Below, piece by piece: positions 16,427-24,735 of a DNA stretch of 37,721 bases. Source of the DNA: Xanthomonas sp. (GTDB lineage: Bacteria > Pseudomonadota > Gammaproteobacteria > Xanthomonadales > SZUA-5); assembly GCA_020693165.1 (NCBI GenBank), contig JAIMJQ010000022.1:1-37721 (forward strand), in the 5' to 3' direction. The position numbers and the translations under genes were made by a program. Below the pieces are notes generated by a model. That model worked only from the letters and a program-made list of their open reading frames with translations. It was not told the origin of the DNA and searched no databases. Position 1 is the stretch's first letter. Every line of letters starts with the position of its first letter.

Positions 16427-17429
16427 GCGGTAATTCGGCTTGAGTAACGCGGGTCCCGCGCAACGTTTCCGACGGCAATTCACCGAAGCAGTCCTTGTAC
16501 GCTTGCGAAAACTCGCCGAAATGCCAGAAGCCCCAGGCGACGGCGACGGACGAGACCGTCGTTGTATCTCTTGTTGCCTTAAGCAGCGCATCGCGAACGC
16601 GGTGCAGCCGCAGCCGCGTCAGGTACGCCACCGGGGTGAGGCCTAGCGTCTCCTTGAAGGCGTATTCCAGCGCACGCTCACTGATCGCTGCAACGCGGCA
16701 CAGATCGGACACGTAGAGTCGCTGGTCGACGTGCGCCAGCGCGTACTCTTCTGCGATCCTGACGATGCGGCTCTGCTCCTGTTTCGCCAGGTCCTTGCGG
16801 TCAAGTTCGCGGCCTGAGGCGTCGCGCAGCGTGGCCAGCAGCATCTCGACCAGTTCGACTTGCGCCGCCGTCCGCTGATCCGCCGAATCATTGAAAAGGC
16901 CCGGATTGGCGACCGCGGCGTCGACCAGGCGCATGCCCCACGCGAACAGGCCCTGCACCAGGACCGCATCCGCCTGCAGCGTTTCCACGCCACGCGGCAT
17001 GCGGAACTCGTCCTCGCGCTGGCGCGCACCGAGGTGGGCGCCGATGTACTCGGGCTTCAACAGGAAGGAGAGGCTGGTCCAGCCCGGGTCGGTGACGAAG
17101 TTGACTTCGGTATCCGGCTCCACGGCCAGCAGCAGGTCCGGCCGCACCGGCAATCCGTTCACCGTACCGGAGGTTCGCGGGTCGAACGTCACATACGCGA
17201 GCAGGCCGTTGTGGACTGTGGTGCGCGCACGCACGCGCTGGTTGGTCGACTGGAAAACGACATTGGCCTCGCCCAGGCGCACGATCACGCGGCGCGCATG
17301 CAGCGGGCTCGACTGCAGTTGCACCGCGTCCTGGCTGACCAGTTCGTGGCCGTGGCCGGCCACCGTCGGGTCGCTGATGACGACCACCGAGACGGCAGGG
17401 AGCACTTCGGGTTCGGGCGATGCGGGCAT
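16416..17429 (-). CDS. AraC family transcriptional regulator
   Basis: This 337-residue regulator has an N-terminal sensing domain (about 1-215) and a C-terminal AraC DNA-binding domain with two helix-turn-helix motifs (about 225-325). The first includes VSDLCRVAAISERALEYAF. The second includes the signature VAWGFWHFGEFSQAYKDCFG followed by P-S-E-T-L. The ATG at 17429 is chosen; the open frame extends to 17579 but upstream residues look non-coding. It is divergent from the sulfatase operon, the usual position for a local regulator, and may respond to a substrate of that operon. The stop codon lies in a repeat. The ligand is unknown. Confidence 0.92.
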   Translation of the reverse strand: MPASPEPEVLPAVSVVVISDPTVAGHGHELVSQDAVQLQSSPLHARRVIVRLGEANVVFQSTNQRVRARTTVHNGLLAYVTFDPRTSGTVNGLPVRPDLLLAVEPDTEVNFVTDPGWTSLSFLLKPEYIGAHLGARQREDEFRMPRGVETLQADAVLVQGLFAWGMRLVDAAVANPGLFNDSADQRTAAQVELVEMLLATLRDASGRELDRKDLAKQEQSRIVRIAEEYALAHVDQRLYVSDLCRVAAISERALEYAFKETLGLTPVAYLTRLRLHRVRDALLKATRDTTTVSSVAVAWGFWHFGEFSQAYKDCFGELPSETLRGTRVTQAELPPRT

Positions 17430-17831
17430 GGTCGAGTTTCGTCGACTTGGGCAGCTCTTGGCCACCCAGTCTATCGGCTCCTGCACTGCATGCAGACGCC
17501 TCGTTGCGGAATTCCGATAGACCCGGTCGCCCGGGTGGCTGGAAACTGCGTGAGCGTGCCGGTCGTGCAGTTCGCACACCGAAAGCTATGGGAGCGGGAT
17601 TGTCCCGCGAGCGCTGGCGCATGGAAGTCGCGACACCGGATGTCTGTCTCGGCGGCGTCAGTCAACGAGTCCGCTCCGCGACCCACGTCGCCGACCGTTG
17701 TCCGCAGTTGACCTACCTCAACGCGGGGCGGTTGCCCGGTTGGTACGCTATGGTCGAGTGTGTTCGACGCCGACTTACCATCAGATGGACGCTGTAAACG
17801 CAATGACGTCACGACGGAACAAGGAGCAGGC
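17430..17831. other. Divergent regulatory region between AraC gene and sulfatase
   Basis: These 402 bases hold no credible gene. A REP-like hairpin (GCGGGA-TTG-TCCCGC within 17588-17614) lies mid-way. A palindromic TGACGTCA occurs near 17803-17810, shortly before the sulfatase start, and could be an operator. No clear -35/-10 pair can be assigned. Confidence 0.45.
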
Positions 17832-19670
17832 ATGTTGACCACCAGTTCGCACTCGTCAGGTAGCCCGGCCGCGAGAATGGTCGCCTGGTTGCGGGTAGGC
17901 TGCGCGCTCATCGCCGCGCTGGCCATTCCGGTGCTCGCGGTTGCCGCCGATACCCCGCGACGCCCGAACATCGTCATCATCCTCGGCGACGACCTCGGCG
18001 TGTCCGACATGGGTGCCTTCGGCAGCGAGATCAAGACGCCGAATCTCGACTCGCTGGCCAACGCGGGCGTGCGTTTCACAAACTTCTACACCCATGCCAC
18101 GTGCTCGCCGACGCGCTCGATGCTGCTGAGCGGCGTCGACACGCACATCAACGGCCTCGGCAACATGGACGAGTGGGCCGCGCCCAATCAGTTCAACGCG
18201 CCGGGTTACGAGGGTTACCTGAACGACCGCGTGACCACGCTGCCGCAGGTGCTCAAGGACGCCGGCTACCATACCTACATGGTCGGCAAGTGGCACCTCG
18301 GCAAGAGTCCCGACAAGATTCCGGCGGCACGCGGCTTCGAGCGCGACTTCACGCTGCTCGATGGCGCCGGCAGCTACTGGGACATGACCAATTTCGCGGC
18401 TGTGTCGCCGAAGTCGGTGTTCACCGAGGACGGCAAGTACCTGACGGAGTTGCCCAAGGACTACTACGCGACCAAGACCTACACCGACAAGCTGATCAGC
18501 TTCATCGACGCCAATCGCGGCGACGGCAAGCCGTTCTTCGCCTATGTCTCGCACCAGGCGCCGCACGATCCCTTCCACCTGCCGAAAGAATGGCGCAATC
18601 GGCATGTCGGCGAATACGACAAGGGCTGGGACGCGGTGCGCCAGGAGCGACTGGCGCGCCAGATCGAAATGGGCCTGGTGCCGGCGGGCACGCAGCTGTC
18701 CGAACGCATGTGGTTCCTGCCCGACCCGCTGGTGCTGGCGCCGGCGCCGCGCGCGCTGCTCGGCAAGAAGATGGAATTGTATGCCGGCATGGTCGAAAAC
18801 CTCGACTTCCATGTCGGGCGCCTGATCGACCATCTGAAGAAGATCGGCGAGTACGAGAACACCATCTTCATCGTGTTCGGCGACAACGGCGCCGAGGGCA
18901 CCGATCTGTTCAAGATGATCACCGGATCGCCGGGCACGCGCGACTTCCTGTTCGCCGCAGTCAACTGGTCGCAGACGCATCCCAACGCCTGGGGCGATCC
19001 CGGCACCTACGTGAGCTACGGCCCGATGTGGGCGCAGGTGTCGATGACGCCTTACAGCCAGTACAAGGGCTGGATGGGCGAGGGCGGCATCCGCAATGCG
19101 CTGATTGTCAGCGGACCGAATGTCCAGCGTCCCAAGGGCAGCATCAACCACGGTCTGATGCATGTCGCCGATATCATGCCGACGCTGCTCGAAGTCGCCG
19201 GCGCCAGCTATCCGCGCACCAAGGGCGACGTGGAACTGCCGCCGCTGATGGGCAAGTCCTGGGGCCCGGTGCTGGCCGGCCAGGCCGAATCGCCGCGCAG
19301 CGACAGCGATTACCTGGCCTGGGAGATTTTCGGCAATTACGCCGTGCGCCAGGGCGACTGGAAGATCCGTTGGCAGTACAAGCCGATGGGCAAGGGCGAC
19401 TGGGAACTGTTCAACCTCGCCACCGATGTTTCCGAACGCAATGATCTCGCGGCCGCGCAACCCGAGCGCGTCAAGGCGATGGTCGCGCTGTGGGACGAGT
19501 ACGCGAAGGCCAACAACGTGATCCTGCCCAGCCGCTCGATGTTCGAAACGCTGGAAGACCAGTTGCCCCCGCGCGTTCCGGACGACGCGGGTTACCCGCC
19601 ACTGCTCTACAAGCGCCAGTTCGTGCCGCCACCGGGCATGCTGGCTGATCCGAACAGCGACGACAAATAA
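17832..19670 (+). CDS. Type I sulfatase (arylsulfatase), secreted
   Basis: This 612-residue alkaline-phosphatase-fold sulfatase should cleave sulfate esters in the periplasm. AAGGAG (17821-17826) five bases before the ATG fixes the start. A basic N-terminus and hydrophobic segment ending AVAA (about 16-39) look like a Sec signal. Catalytic marks are metal-binding DD (53-54), the formylglycine motif CSPTR with Cys91, GKWHLGK (152-158), HQAPHDPFH (241-249) and DNG (351-353). The Cys must be converted to formylglycine; no FGE or anSME gene is in the window. A characteristic insert and a C-terminal MFETLEDQLPPR tail place it in the arylsulfatase A/AtsA-like group. It leads an operon with an outer-membrane protein and is divergent from an AraC regulator. 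The substrate is unknown. Confidence 0.95.
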   Translation: MLTTSSHSSGSPAARMVAWLRVGCALIAALAIPVLAVAADTPRRPNIVIILGDDLGVSDMGAFGSEIKTPNLDSLANAGVRFTNFYTHATCSPTRSMLLSGVDTHINGLGNMDEWAAPNQFNAPGYEGYLNDRVTTLPQVLKDAGYHTYMVGKWHLGKSPDKIPAARGFERDFTLLDGAGSYWDMTNFAAVSPKSVFTEDGKYLTELPKDYYATKTYTDKLISFIDANRGDGKPFFAYVSHQAPHDPFHLPKEWRNRHVGEYDKGWDAVRQERLARQIEMGLVPAGTQLSERMWFLPDPLVLAPAPRALLGKKMELYAGMVENLDFHVGRLIDHLKKIGEYENTIFIVFGDNGAEGTDLFKMITGSPGTRDFLFAAVNWSQTHPNAWGDPGTYVSYGPMWAQVSMTPYSQYKGWMGEGGIRNALIVSGPNVQRPKGSINHGLMHVADIMPTLLEVAGASYPRTKGDVELPPLMGKSWGPVLAGQAESPRSDSDYLAWEIFGNYAVRQGDWKIRWQYKPMGKGDWELFNLATDVSERNDLAAAQPERVKAMVALWDEYAKANNVILPSRSMFETLEDQLPPRVPDDAGYPPLLYKRQFVPPPGMLADPNSDDK

Positions 19671-19700
19671 CGTCCACCCACCAAGAACGAGGGAGTTGCC

Positions 19701-20681
19701 ATGAAACCCGTAACCTGGATGCGGTGGGTCTTTGCCACCCTGCTCTTCGCTGCCGTGCTGGCCCCGCCGCAGGCGCAGGCGCAAGTACCTGCGCGCTTCT
19801 ACTGGAAGTCGCTGTCGGGCGCCAACGGCGTGCCCTTCATCTTCAATTCGCTGAGCGGCAACGCCAATCCCTTCGACCCCAGCCAACAGGTCCAGGCCGC
19901 CGCCAGTTTCGACGCCACCATGGCGATGGCCGGCTATGCGCGCACCTTCACGCTGGCCGAGCGCTCGGCGATGGCGGCAATCATCGTGCCGATGGGGAAC
20001 CTCTCGGCCGAAGGCACGATTGCCGGCGAATCCGCCGGTCAGTCCTCCAGCGGATTCGGCGATCCGATGCTCGAATTCAACATCAACCTGATCGGCCCGA
20101 AGGCACAGAACACCATTCCCGACGTGCTGCGTTTCGAACCGGGGTTCTCGCTCGACCTGCTGGTCGACCTCGCGCTGCCGATCGGCGAATACGACAACAG
20201 CCAGCCGCTGAACCTCGGCCAGAACCGCTGGTACGGCCGCATCGGCGCGCCAATCATCTGGCAGTTCGGTCCCTGGGTGCCGGGCCAGCGCACCACGCTG
20301 GAGTTCCTGCCCGCCGTCTGGCTGTTCGGCGAGAACGATGACCTCGTCGGCCAGACGCTCGACACCGATCCGTTGTTCCAGCTCGACGCGCACCTGACGC
20401 GCGACTTCACCGAGCATTTCTGGGGCTCGCTCGACATGGTCTGGTACAACGGCAGCGGATCGACCATCAACGACGTCGAAGCCGGCGATCTCAACAACAT
20501 CGGCGTCGGCTTCACCTTCGGCTACGCGGTCAACGAAAACCTGAACCTCACCGTCGGCTACAAGTCGACCGTCAACGACAGCGAGCCCACCGATCTGCGC
20601 ATGGACGGCTTCATGATGACGATCGTGTACGGCTGGCACCCGACGATCGAAGGCATGGGGCGGTTGAAGAGCGCCGAGTAA
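19701..20681 (+). CDS. Outer-membrane beta-barrel (phenol MetA-pathway transporter-like)
   Basis: This 326-residue protein has a clear signal peptide (cleavage after AQAQA, about residue 28) and an alternating hydrophobic pattern through the rest, as in outer-membrane barrels. Blocks such as FGDPMLEFNINLIGP, DLLVDLALPIGEYDNSQPLNLGQNRW, TLEFLPAVWLFGENDD and DLNNIGVGFTFGYAVNENLNL resemble the 'MetA-pathway of phenol degradation' transporter family. GAGGGAG lies about six bases before the ATG. It follows the sulfatase by 30 bases and may admit the sulfated substrate or release the product. Channel function is inferred from the fold. Confidence 0.82.
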   Translation: MKPVTWMRWVFATLLFAAVLAPPQAQAQVPARFYWKSLSGANGVPFIFNSLSGNANPFDPSQQVQAAASFDATMAMAGYARTFTLAERSAMAAIIVPMGNLSAEGTIAGESAGQSSSGFGDPMLEFNINLIGPKAQNTIPDVLRFEPGFSLDLLVDLALPIGEYDNSQPLNLGQNRWYGRIGAPIIWQFGPWVPGQRTTLEFLPAVWLFGENDDLVGQTLDTDPLFQLDAHLTRDFTEHFWGSLDMVWYNGSGSTINDVEAGDLNNIGVGFTFGYAVNENLNLTVGYKSTVNDSEPTDLRMDGFMMTIVYGWHPTIEGMGRLKSAE

Positions 20682-20693
20682 CGGGACGCCCTT

Positions 20694-20851
20694 CTTGGTA
20701 GCCCGGGTACGCGCGTCCGCAGGGTGCGCGCGTGCCCGAGTGCCGTTGCGCGAGACGCCCGGCGCTGTTGGCCTTGGTAGGCCGGGTACTCGCGTCGATC
20801 AGGGCCGGTTGTGCCTAGTGGTTGATACGCGAGACGCCCGGCGCTCCTGGC
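20694..20851. repeat. Two tandem 79-base repeat units
   Basis: Unit 1 (20694-20772) and unit 2 (20773-20851) both start CTTGGTAG-CCGGGTAC and end GCGAGACGCCCGGCGCT followed by a TGGC-type end, with a diverged middle. A further CTTG follows unit 2. The first part is the inverse of the 16220-16249 repeat. They fill most of the gap between the barrel gene and the octaheme gene. Confidence 0.75.
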
Positions 20852-20908
20852 TTGCCCAAGCCGCGCTACGTCATCGCATGCCGGAGGTTCGCGGTGCATC
20901 ATGGGCCC

Positions 20909-23245
20909 ATGACGACGCAACGAAAGTCGGCCACCGTCCGCTGGATCGCGATCGCCGCGCTCGCCCTCGTCGCCGGCTTCGCGCTGTGGTGGATGCGCAC
21001 GCCGGCCGATCCGGTCAAGGTGAAGACCGAACCAACGCCAGCGCCGCTCGCCGCAAGCGCGCCTGCGGCCTACGTCGACAACGCGCAATGCGAATCCTGC
21101 CATGAGGAAGCGACGCGCCTGTGGCAGCAGTCGCACCACGCGATGGCGATGGCCGAGGCGACGCCAGCGACAGTGCTCGGAGACTTCAACGACGCGCGCT
21201 TCGAGCATGCCGGCGTCATTTCGCGCTTCTTCCTGCGCGACGGCAAATACTTCGTCAACACTGACGGACCCGACGGTACGCTCGCCGATTTTCAGGTCAA
21301 CTACACCTTCGGCGTGTATCCGCTGCAGCAGTATCTGATCGCCATGCCGGGCGGGCGCCTGCAGCCGCTGCAGATTGCGTGGGATGTGCCGGGTCAGAAG
21401 TGGTTTCGCCTGATTCCGGACGAAAAGGCGCCACCCGGCGATGTCCTGCACTGGACCGGGCGCTACCAGACCGCCAACACGATGTGCATCACCTGCCACA
21501 CGACCGGCTTCGAGAAGCGCTACGACGCGGCCAGCGACACCTTCGCGTCGACCTGGCAAGCGGTGAACGTGTCCTGCCAGGCCTGTCATGGCCCGGGGGA
21601 GGCGCACATGCAGTGGGCGCGACGCAACGCCGAGGGCAAACTCGATCCCGCTGAGCCGGTTCCCGCGCGCTACGGCCTGCCGGTCACGCTGGATGCCGCC
21701 AACGCGAAGCTGCAGGTGGACGCCTGCTCGCCGTGCCACTCGCGCCGCAGCGAACTCACCGCCGCAGCGGTGCCCGGCGAGCCGCGACTCGACCATTACC
21801 TGCCCGCGCTGCTGACCGAAGGCCCGTACCACGCCGACGGACAGCAAATCGAGGAAGTCTTCGTCGACGGCTCCTACCGGCAGAGCCGCATGTATCTGTT
21901 CGGCGTCAGCTGTACCGCCTGCCACGATGCGCACAGCGGCAAGCTCACGCTGGCCGGCGATGCCGTCTGCCTGCAGTGCCATGGGTCGACGCCGAACCCG
22001 TCGTTCCCGAGCGCCGCCGGCCAGTTCGCGACGCCGGAGCACCATCATCACCAGCCCGGCACGCCGGGCGCGCAGTGCGTGGATTGCCACATGCCGGCGA
22101 GGAACTACATGCTGATCCAGCCGCGGCCGGACCACAGCCTGCGGGTGCCGCGCCCGGATTTGTCGGTGAAGATCGGCACGCCCAACGCCTGCAACGACTG
22201 CCACGCAGACCAGTCGGCGCAATGGGCCGCCGATCAGGTCGCCGCCTGGTACGGACCGGAGCGACGCCAGGAGCCGCATTTCGGCGAGGCGCTGGCGGCG
22301 GCGCGTACCGGGCAGCCCGGCGCCAACGAAGCGCTGGTTCGACTGTTCGCCGACCCGCTGCAGCCGGCCATCGTGCGCGCCACCGCATTGGCCGAGCTGC
22401 GTGCCGATCCGGCCACCGGCGTCGCCGAGCGCATCGCCGCCACCCGCGATGCCGACCCCGAGGTGCGCGCTGCCGCCGCCGAAAGCCTGCGTGCTGTCGC
22501 CGCGCAGCAGAGACTCGCCGCGCTCGGCCCGCTGTTGCGCGATCCCTTGCGCGCGGTGCGCATCGCCGCCGCGAGCAGCCTGGCATCGTTGCCGGTGACC
22601 GGGTTTGACGCGGCGACGCGGTCAGCCTTCGACGCCGCGCTGGCCGAATACATCGCGGCGCAGCAGACCGCGCTCGACATGCCGGGTGCGCGTCTGAACC
22701 TCGCGGTGGTTTACCAGGACCTGGGGCAGGCAGACGTTGCCGAAAGCCACTACCTGGCCGCGCTCAAGATCGACCCCGATTTCACGCCGGCGCGCGCCAA
22801 CCTGGCGCGTTTGTACAACGCTGGCGGGCGCAATGCCGATGCCGAGCGCGTGTTGACCGAAGGCCTGCAACGCCAGCCCGGCATCGGCGAGCTGCAATAC
22901 ATGCTGGGTCTGTTGCTGGGCGAGCAGGGCCGCCTGGCCGAGGCGGCGGGCGCGTTCGCCACGGCGTCTCAATTGATGCCGCGGCATGCGCGCGTGCGCT
23001 ACAACCTGGGACTGTCTCTGCAGCGACTGGGACAAAACGAGGCCGCCGAACAGGCCTTGCTCGGCGCCCAGCAACTCGACCCATGGAACGGGGAATTCGG
23101 CTATGCGTTGGCCGTGCTCTACGCCCAGACCGGTCGGCGCGACATGGCGCTGGAATGGGCCAGCCAGCTGCTCCTGCAACATCCCGACGACCCACAGGTG
23201 CAGCAGTTGGTGCGGCAGCTGGCAGTCGGCGCGACACGCCGCTAG
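20909..23245 (+). CDS. Octaheme c-type cytochrome with HEAT-like and TPR domains
   Basis: This 778-residue exported protein has an N-terminal membrane anchor or signal (about 11-29) and eight CxxCH heme c sites, at Cys 61, 193, 223, 273, 335, 354, 390 and 428. Spacing and motifs (CQACHGPGEAH, CLQCHGS, CVDCHMP) recall cytochrome c554-like multiheme proteins. After the last heme, about residues 445-590 show HEAT-like alpha repeats (FADPLQPAIVRATALAEL, DADPEVRAAAAESL, DPLRAVRIAAASSLASL). About 610-775 hold TPR repeats (YLAALKIDPDFTPARANLARLY and similar). It probably docks to a partner and moves electrons in the periplasm; substrate unknown. The ATG at 20909 fits the signal; upstream frame is repeat sequence. 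It follows the sulfatase/barrel pair across a repeat block. Confidence 0.92.
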   Translation: MTTQRKSATVRWIAIAALALVAGFALWWMRTPADPVKVKTEPTPAPLAASAPAAYVDNAQCESCHEEATRLWQQSHHAMAMAEATPATVLGDFNDARFEHAGVISRFFLRDGKYFVNTDGPDGTLADFQVNYTFGVYPLQQYLIAMPGGRLQPLQIAWDVPGQKWFRLIPDEKAPPGDVLHWTGRYQTANTMCITCHTTGFEKRYDAASDTFASTWQAVNVSCQACHGPGEAHMQWARRNAEGKLDPAEPVPARYGLPVTLDAANAKLQVDACSPCHSRRSELTAAAVPGEPRLDHYLPALLTEGPYHADGQQIEEVFVDGSYRQSRMYLFGVSCTACHDAHSGKLTLAGDAVCLQCHGSTPNPSFPSAAGQFATPEHHHHQPGTPGAQCVDCHMPARNYMLIQPRPDHSLRVPRPDLSVKIGTPNACNDCHADQSAQWAADQVAAWYGPERRQEPHFGEALAAARTGQPGANEALVRLFADPLQPAIVRATALAELRADPATGVAERIAATRDADPEVRAAAAESLRAVAAQQRLAALGPLLRDPLRAVRIAAASSLASLPVTGFDAATRSAFDAALAEYIAAQQTALDMPGARLNLAVVYQDLGQADVAESHYLAALKIDPDFTPARANLARLYNAGGRNADAERVLTEGLQRQPGIGELQYMLGLLLGEQGRLAEAAGAFATASQLMPRHARVRYNLGLSLQRLGQNEAAEQALLGAQQLDPWNGEFGYALAVLYAQTGRRDMALEWASQLLLQHPDDPQVQQLVRQLAVGATRR

Positions 23246-23260
23246 CGCGACGCAATGTTT

Positions 23261-23338
23261 GCGCGGCCACCGCGCGCGGAGTGTTCGTCACTGCGACAAG
23301 GCCATTCGCGCGGACGGCCGCGGCGGGCTTGCCGCAAG
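23261..23338. repeat. 78-base dispersed repeat, copy 2
   Basis: This is the partner of 16269-16346, the same length with about four mismatches. It starts 16 bases after the octaheme gene stop, so it may form the transcript end. Confidence 0.8.
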
Positions 23339-23380
23339 TCCACGTCGGGCGTCGCGGGTGCCATGCCCCTGCGTATGCAA

Positions 23381-23731
23381 TCACCAGACGAACGCGTACC
23401 CGATTTTCGGCCCGTACAGGATCAGGTCGAACGAGTCCGCTGCCGGCTTGAGCTCGACGTCGAGGTAGCGGTAGCCGAAGACCAGTGCTCCGGAGCCCAG
23501 CTTCCAGCGCAGCAGGGCATTGGCGCTCCAACTGCCTTCGGTGTCGCCGAACGAGGCATCGCCGCGCATGCTCAAGGCCCACGTGTCCGACGAGGGCACG
23601 GTGTAGCGCGCACCGATCAGCGCATCGGTGAAACTCTTGTCGAATCCGGTGCTGCGCCCGCCGGAGTTGTTCGGGTGCGCGTGTATTGCGCGCCATCCGG
23701 TCCAGTTCACGCTGGATCGCCGCCGGTTCAA
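23381..23731 (-). pseudogene. Truncated outer-membrane beta-barrel gene (C-terminal part only)
   Basis: The minus-strand frame encodes four to five amphipathic strands of a barrel, with FTDALIGARYTVPSSDTW, SWSANALLRWKL, ALVFGYRYLDVEL and a terminal IGYAFVW ending in the aromatic residue typical of outer-membrane proteins. Only about 85 residues look homologous. The first 30 codons, opening with TTG, are unlike a signal peptide. A full barrel of this kind would need roughly 200 or more residues, so the 5' part appears to have been lost. The junction near 23640 meets unrecognised sequence continuing to 23897. Confidence 0.6.
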
Positions 23732-23897
23732 TTCCTACGCCGCAGCGCTGCTCAAGGAGTACGCCTACCGGCACGATGACCTGGATCAATCTGGGGCGTC
23801 CGCGTTAAGACTAATTTGAAGCCGTTACGCAATGCGTTGTCCCGCTTCCGGTGACAAGTCGGAGCTTCCTCGCCGCAGTCTGCCCCAGGAGGGTTGT

Positions 23898-24725
23898 ATG
23901 AACCGAATCGCCACGACGCCCGCATTGTCGAAAGCAGTGAAGGTCGGATTGCTCGCCGCCGCCTTGCTGACGAGCTTCCAACCTTCGTTTGCACAGGTGG
24001 CCCCGCCAATGGCACCCAAGGTGCTTGCGGACAGCGCTGGCGCAAAGTCCGGTCGTTTCGACCAAATGCATCAGACCCGCTTCATCGAGATCTTCCTCGC
24101 CCATCGCGATGCGAAAACCGGGAAGCTGGTCGCTGAAACCTACAACAGCATGATCACGGTCAAGGGGATCCCGGCGACGAAGGACACTGCGCCGCAGGCA
24201 AAGGTCGAGGGACTCGATTTCGGGGCGATCAAGATGGAGCTTGGTGTCCTCGGCGCGTCGTTGAACGGACCGAAGCTCTGGCTGCCTGATTGGACCGAGA
24301 TCGACATGGGCGTTGAACGTGACTTCAACGGCATCAAGGCATCCTGGGTAGCGCAACTGGACATGGGCGACAACGCGGGCGGTGTCGCAGAAAGTACGCC
24401 CTACAAACCAATGTCGATCGCGCGCAAGAGCGGATTAGGGTGGAACAAGGGCACGCAGGTGTTGTTGCTGGACGACGCGGAAGGCAACACGTGGATCATG
24501 AAGGGGTTCCAACTTGGCCTCAAACCGAAGCAGACCTACGAGCAGTTTGTCGCTGCGGGCGCAAGCAACTTCAAACAGCTCCCCCAGGGCTGGAAGTTCC
24601 GGATCAAGACACTGGACAAGGATTACATCGAAGTGCCGGTCACCGGCGTCGCGACGATCATGCCGGACGAGTTCTTCAATATTTACGACAAGGCCGGACC
24701 GGGCATGAGCAACTACGTGCCTTGA
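23898..24725 (+). CDS. Secreted protein of unknown function
   Basis: This 275-residue protein has a signal peptide (basic MNRIATTPALSKAVK, hydrophobic core, cleavage after SFAQ near residue 32). Its mature part has no family I recognise. Notable blocks are FDQMHQTRFIEIFLAHRD, LWLPDWTEIDMGVERDFNG and KTYEQFVAAG-like KQTYEQF, ending GPGMSNYVP. There are no cysteines in the mature part, no membrane helices and no obvious catalytic motif. AGGAGGG (23887-23893) lies just upstream of the ATG. It ends ten bases before a DUF1254/DUF1214 gene, so the two are probably one operon acting in the periplasm. Codon use looks slightly less G+C-biased than in neighbouring genes, compatible with transfer. Confidence 0.8.
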   Translation: MNRIATTPALSKAVKVGLLAAALLTSFQPSFAQVAPPMAPKVLADSAGAKSGRFDQMHQTRFIEIFLAHRDAKTGKLVAETYNSMITVKGIPATKDTAPQAKVEGLDFGAIKMELGVLGASLNGPKLWLPDWTEIDMGVERDFNGIKASWVAQLDMGDNAGGVAESTPYKPMSIARKSGLGWNKGTQVLLLDDAEGNTWIMKGFQLGLKPKQTYEQFVAAGASNFKQLPQGWKFRIKTLDKDYIEVPVTGVATIMPDEFFNIYDKAGPGMSNYVP

Positions 24726-24735
24726 GGGCAGCGAA

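Noticed and set aside
17856-20639. Long minus-strand open frame across the sulfatase and barrel genes
   Set aside because: Both genes on the plus strand have signals, catalytic motifs and ribosome binding sites; the antisense frame has none.
23732-23897. Possible transposase or regulator fragment upstream of the truncated barrel gene
   Set aside because: Translations on both strands show no motif I can defend; left as unassigned sequence.
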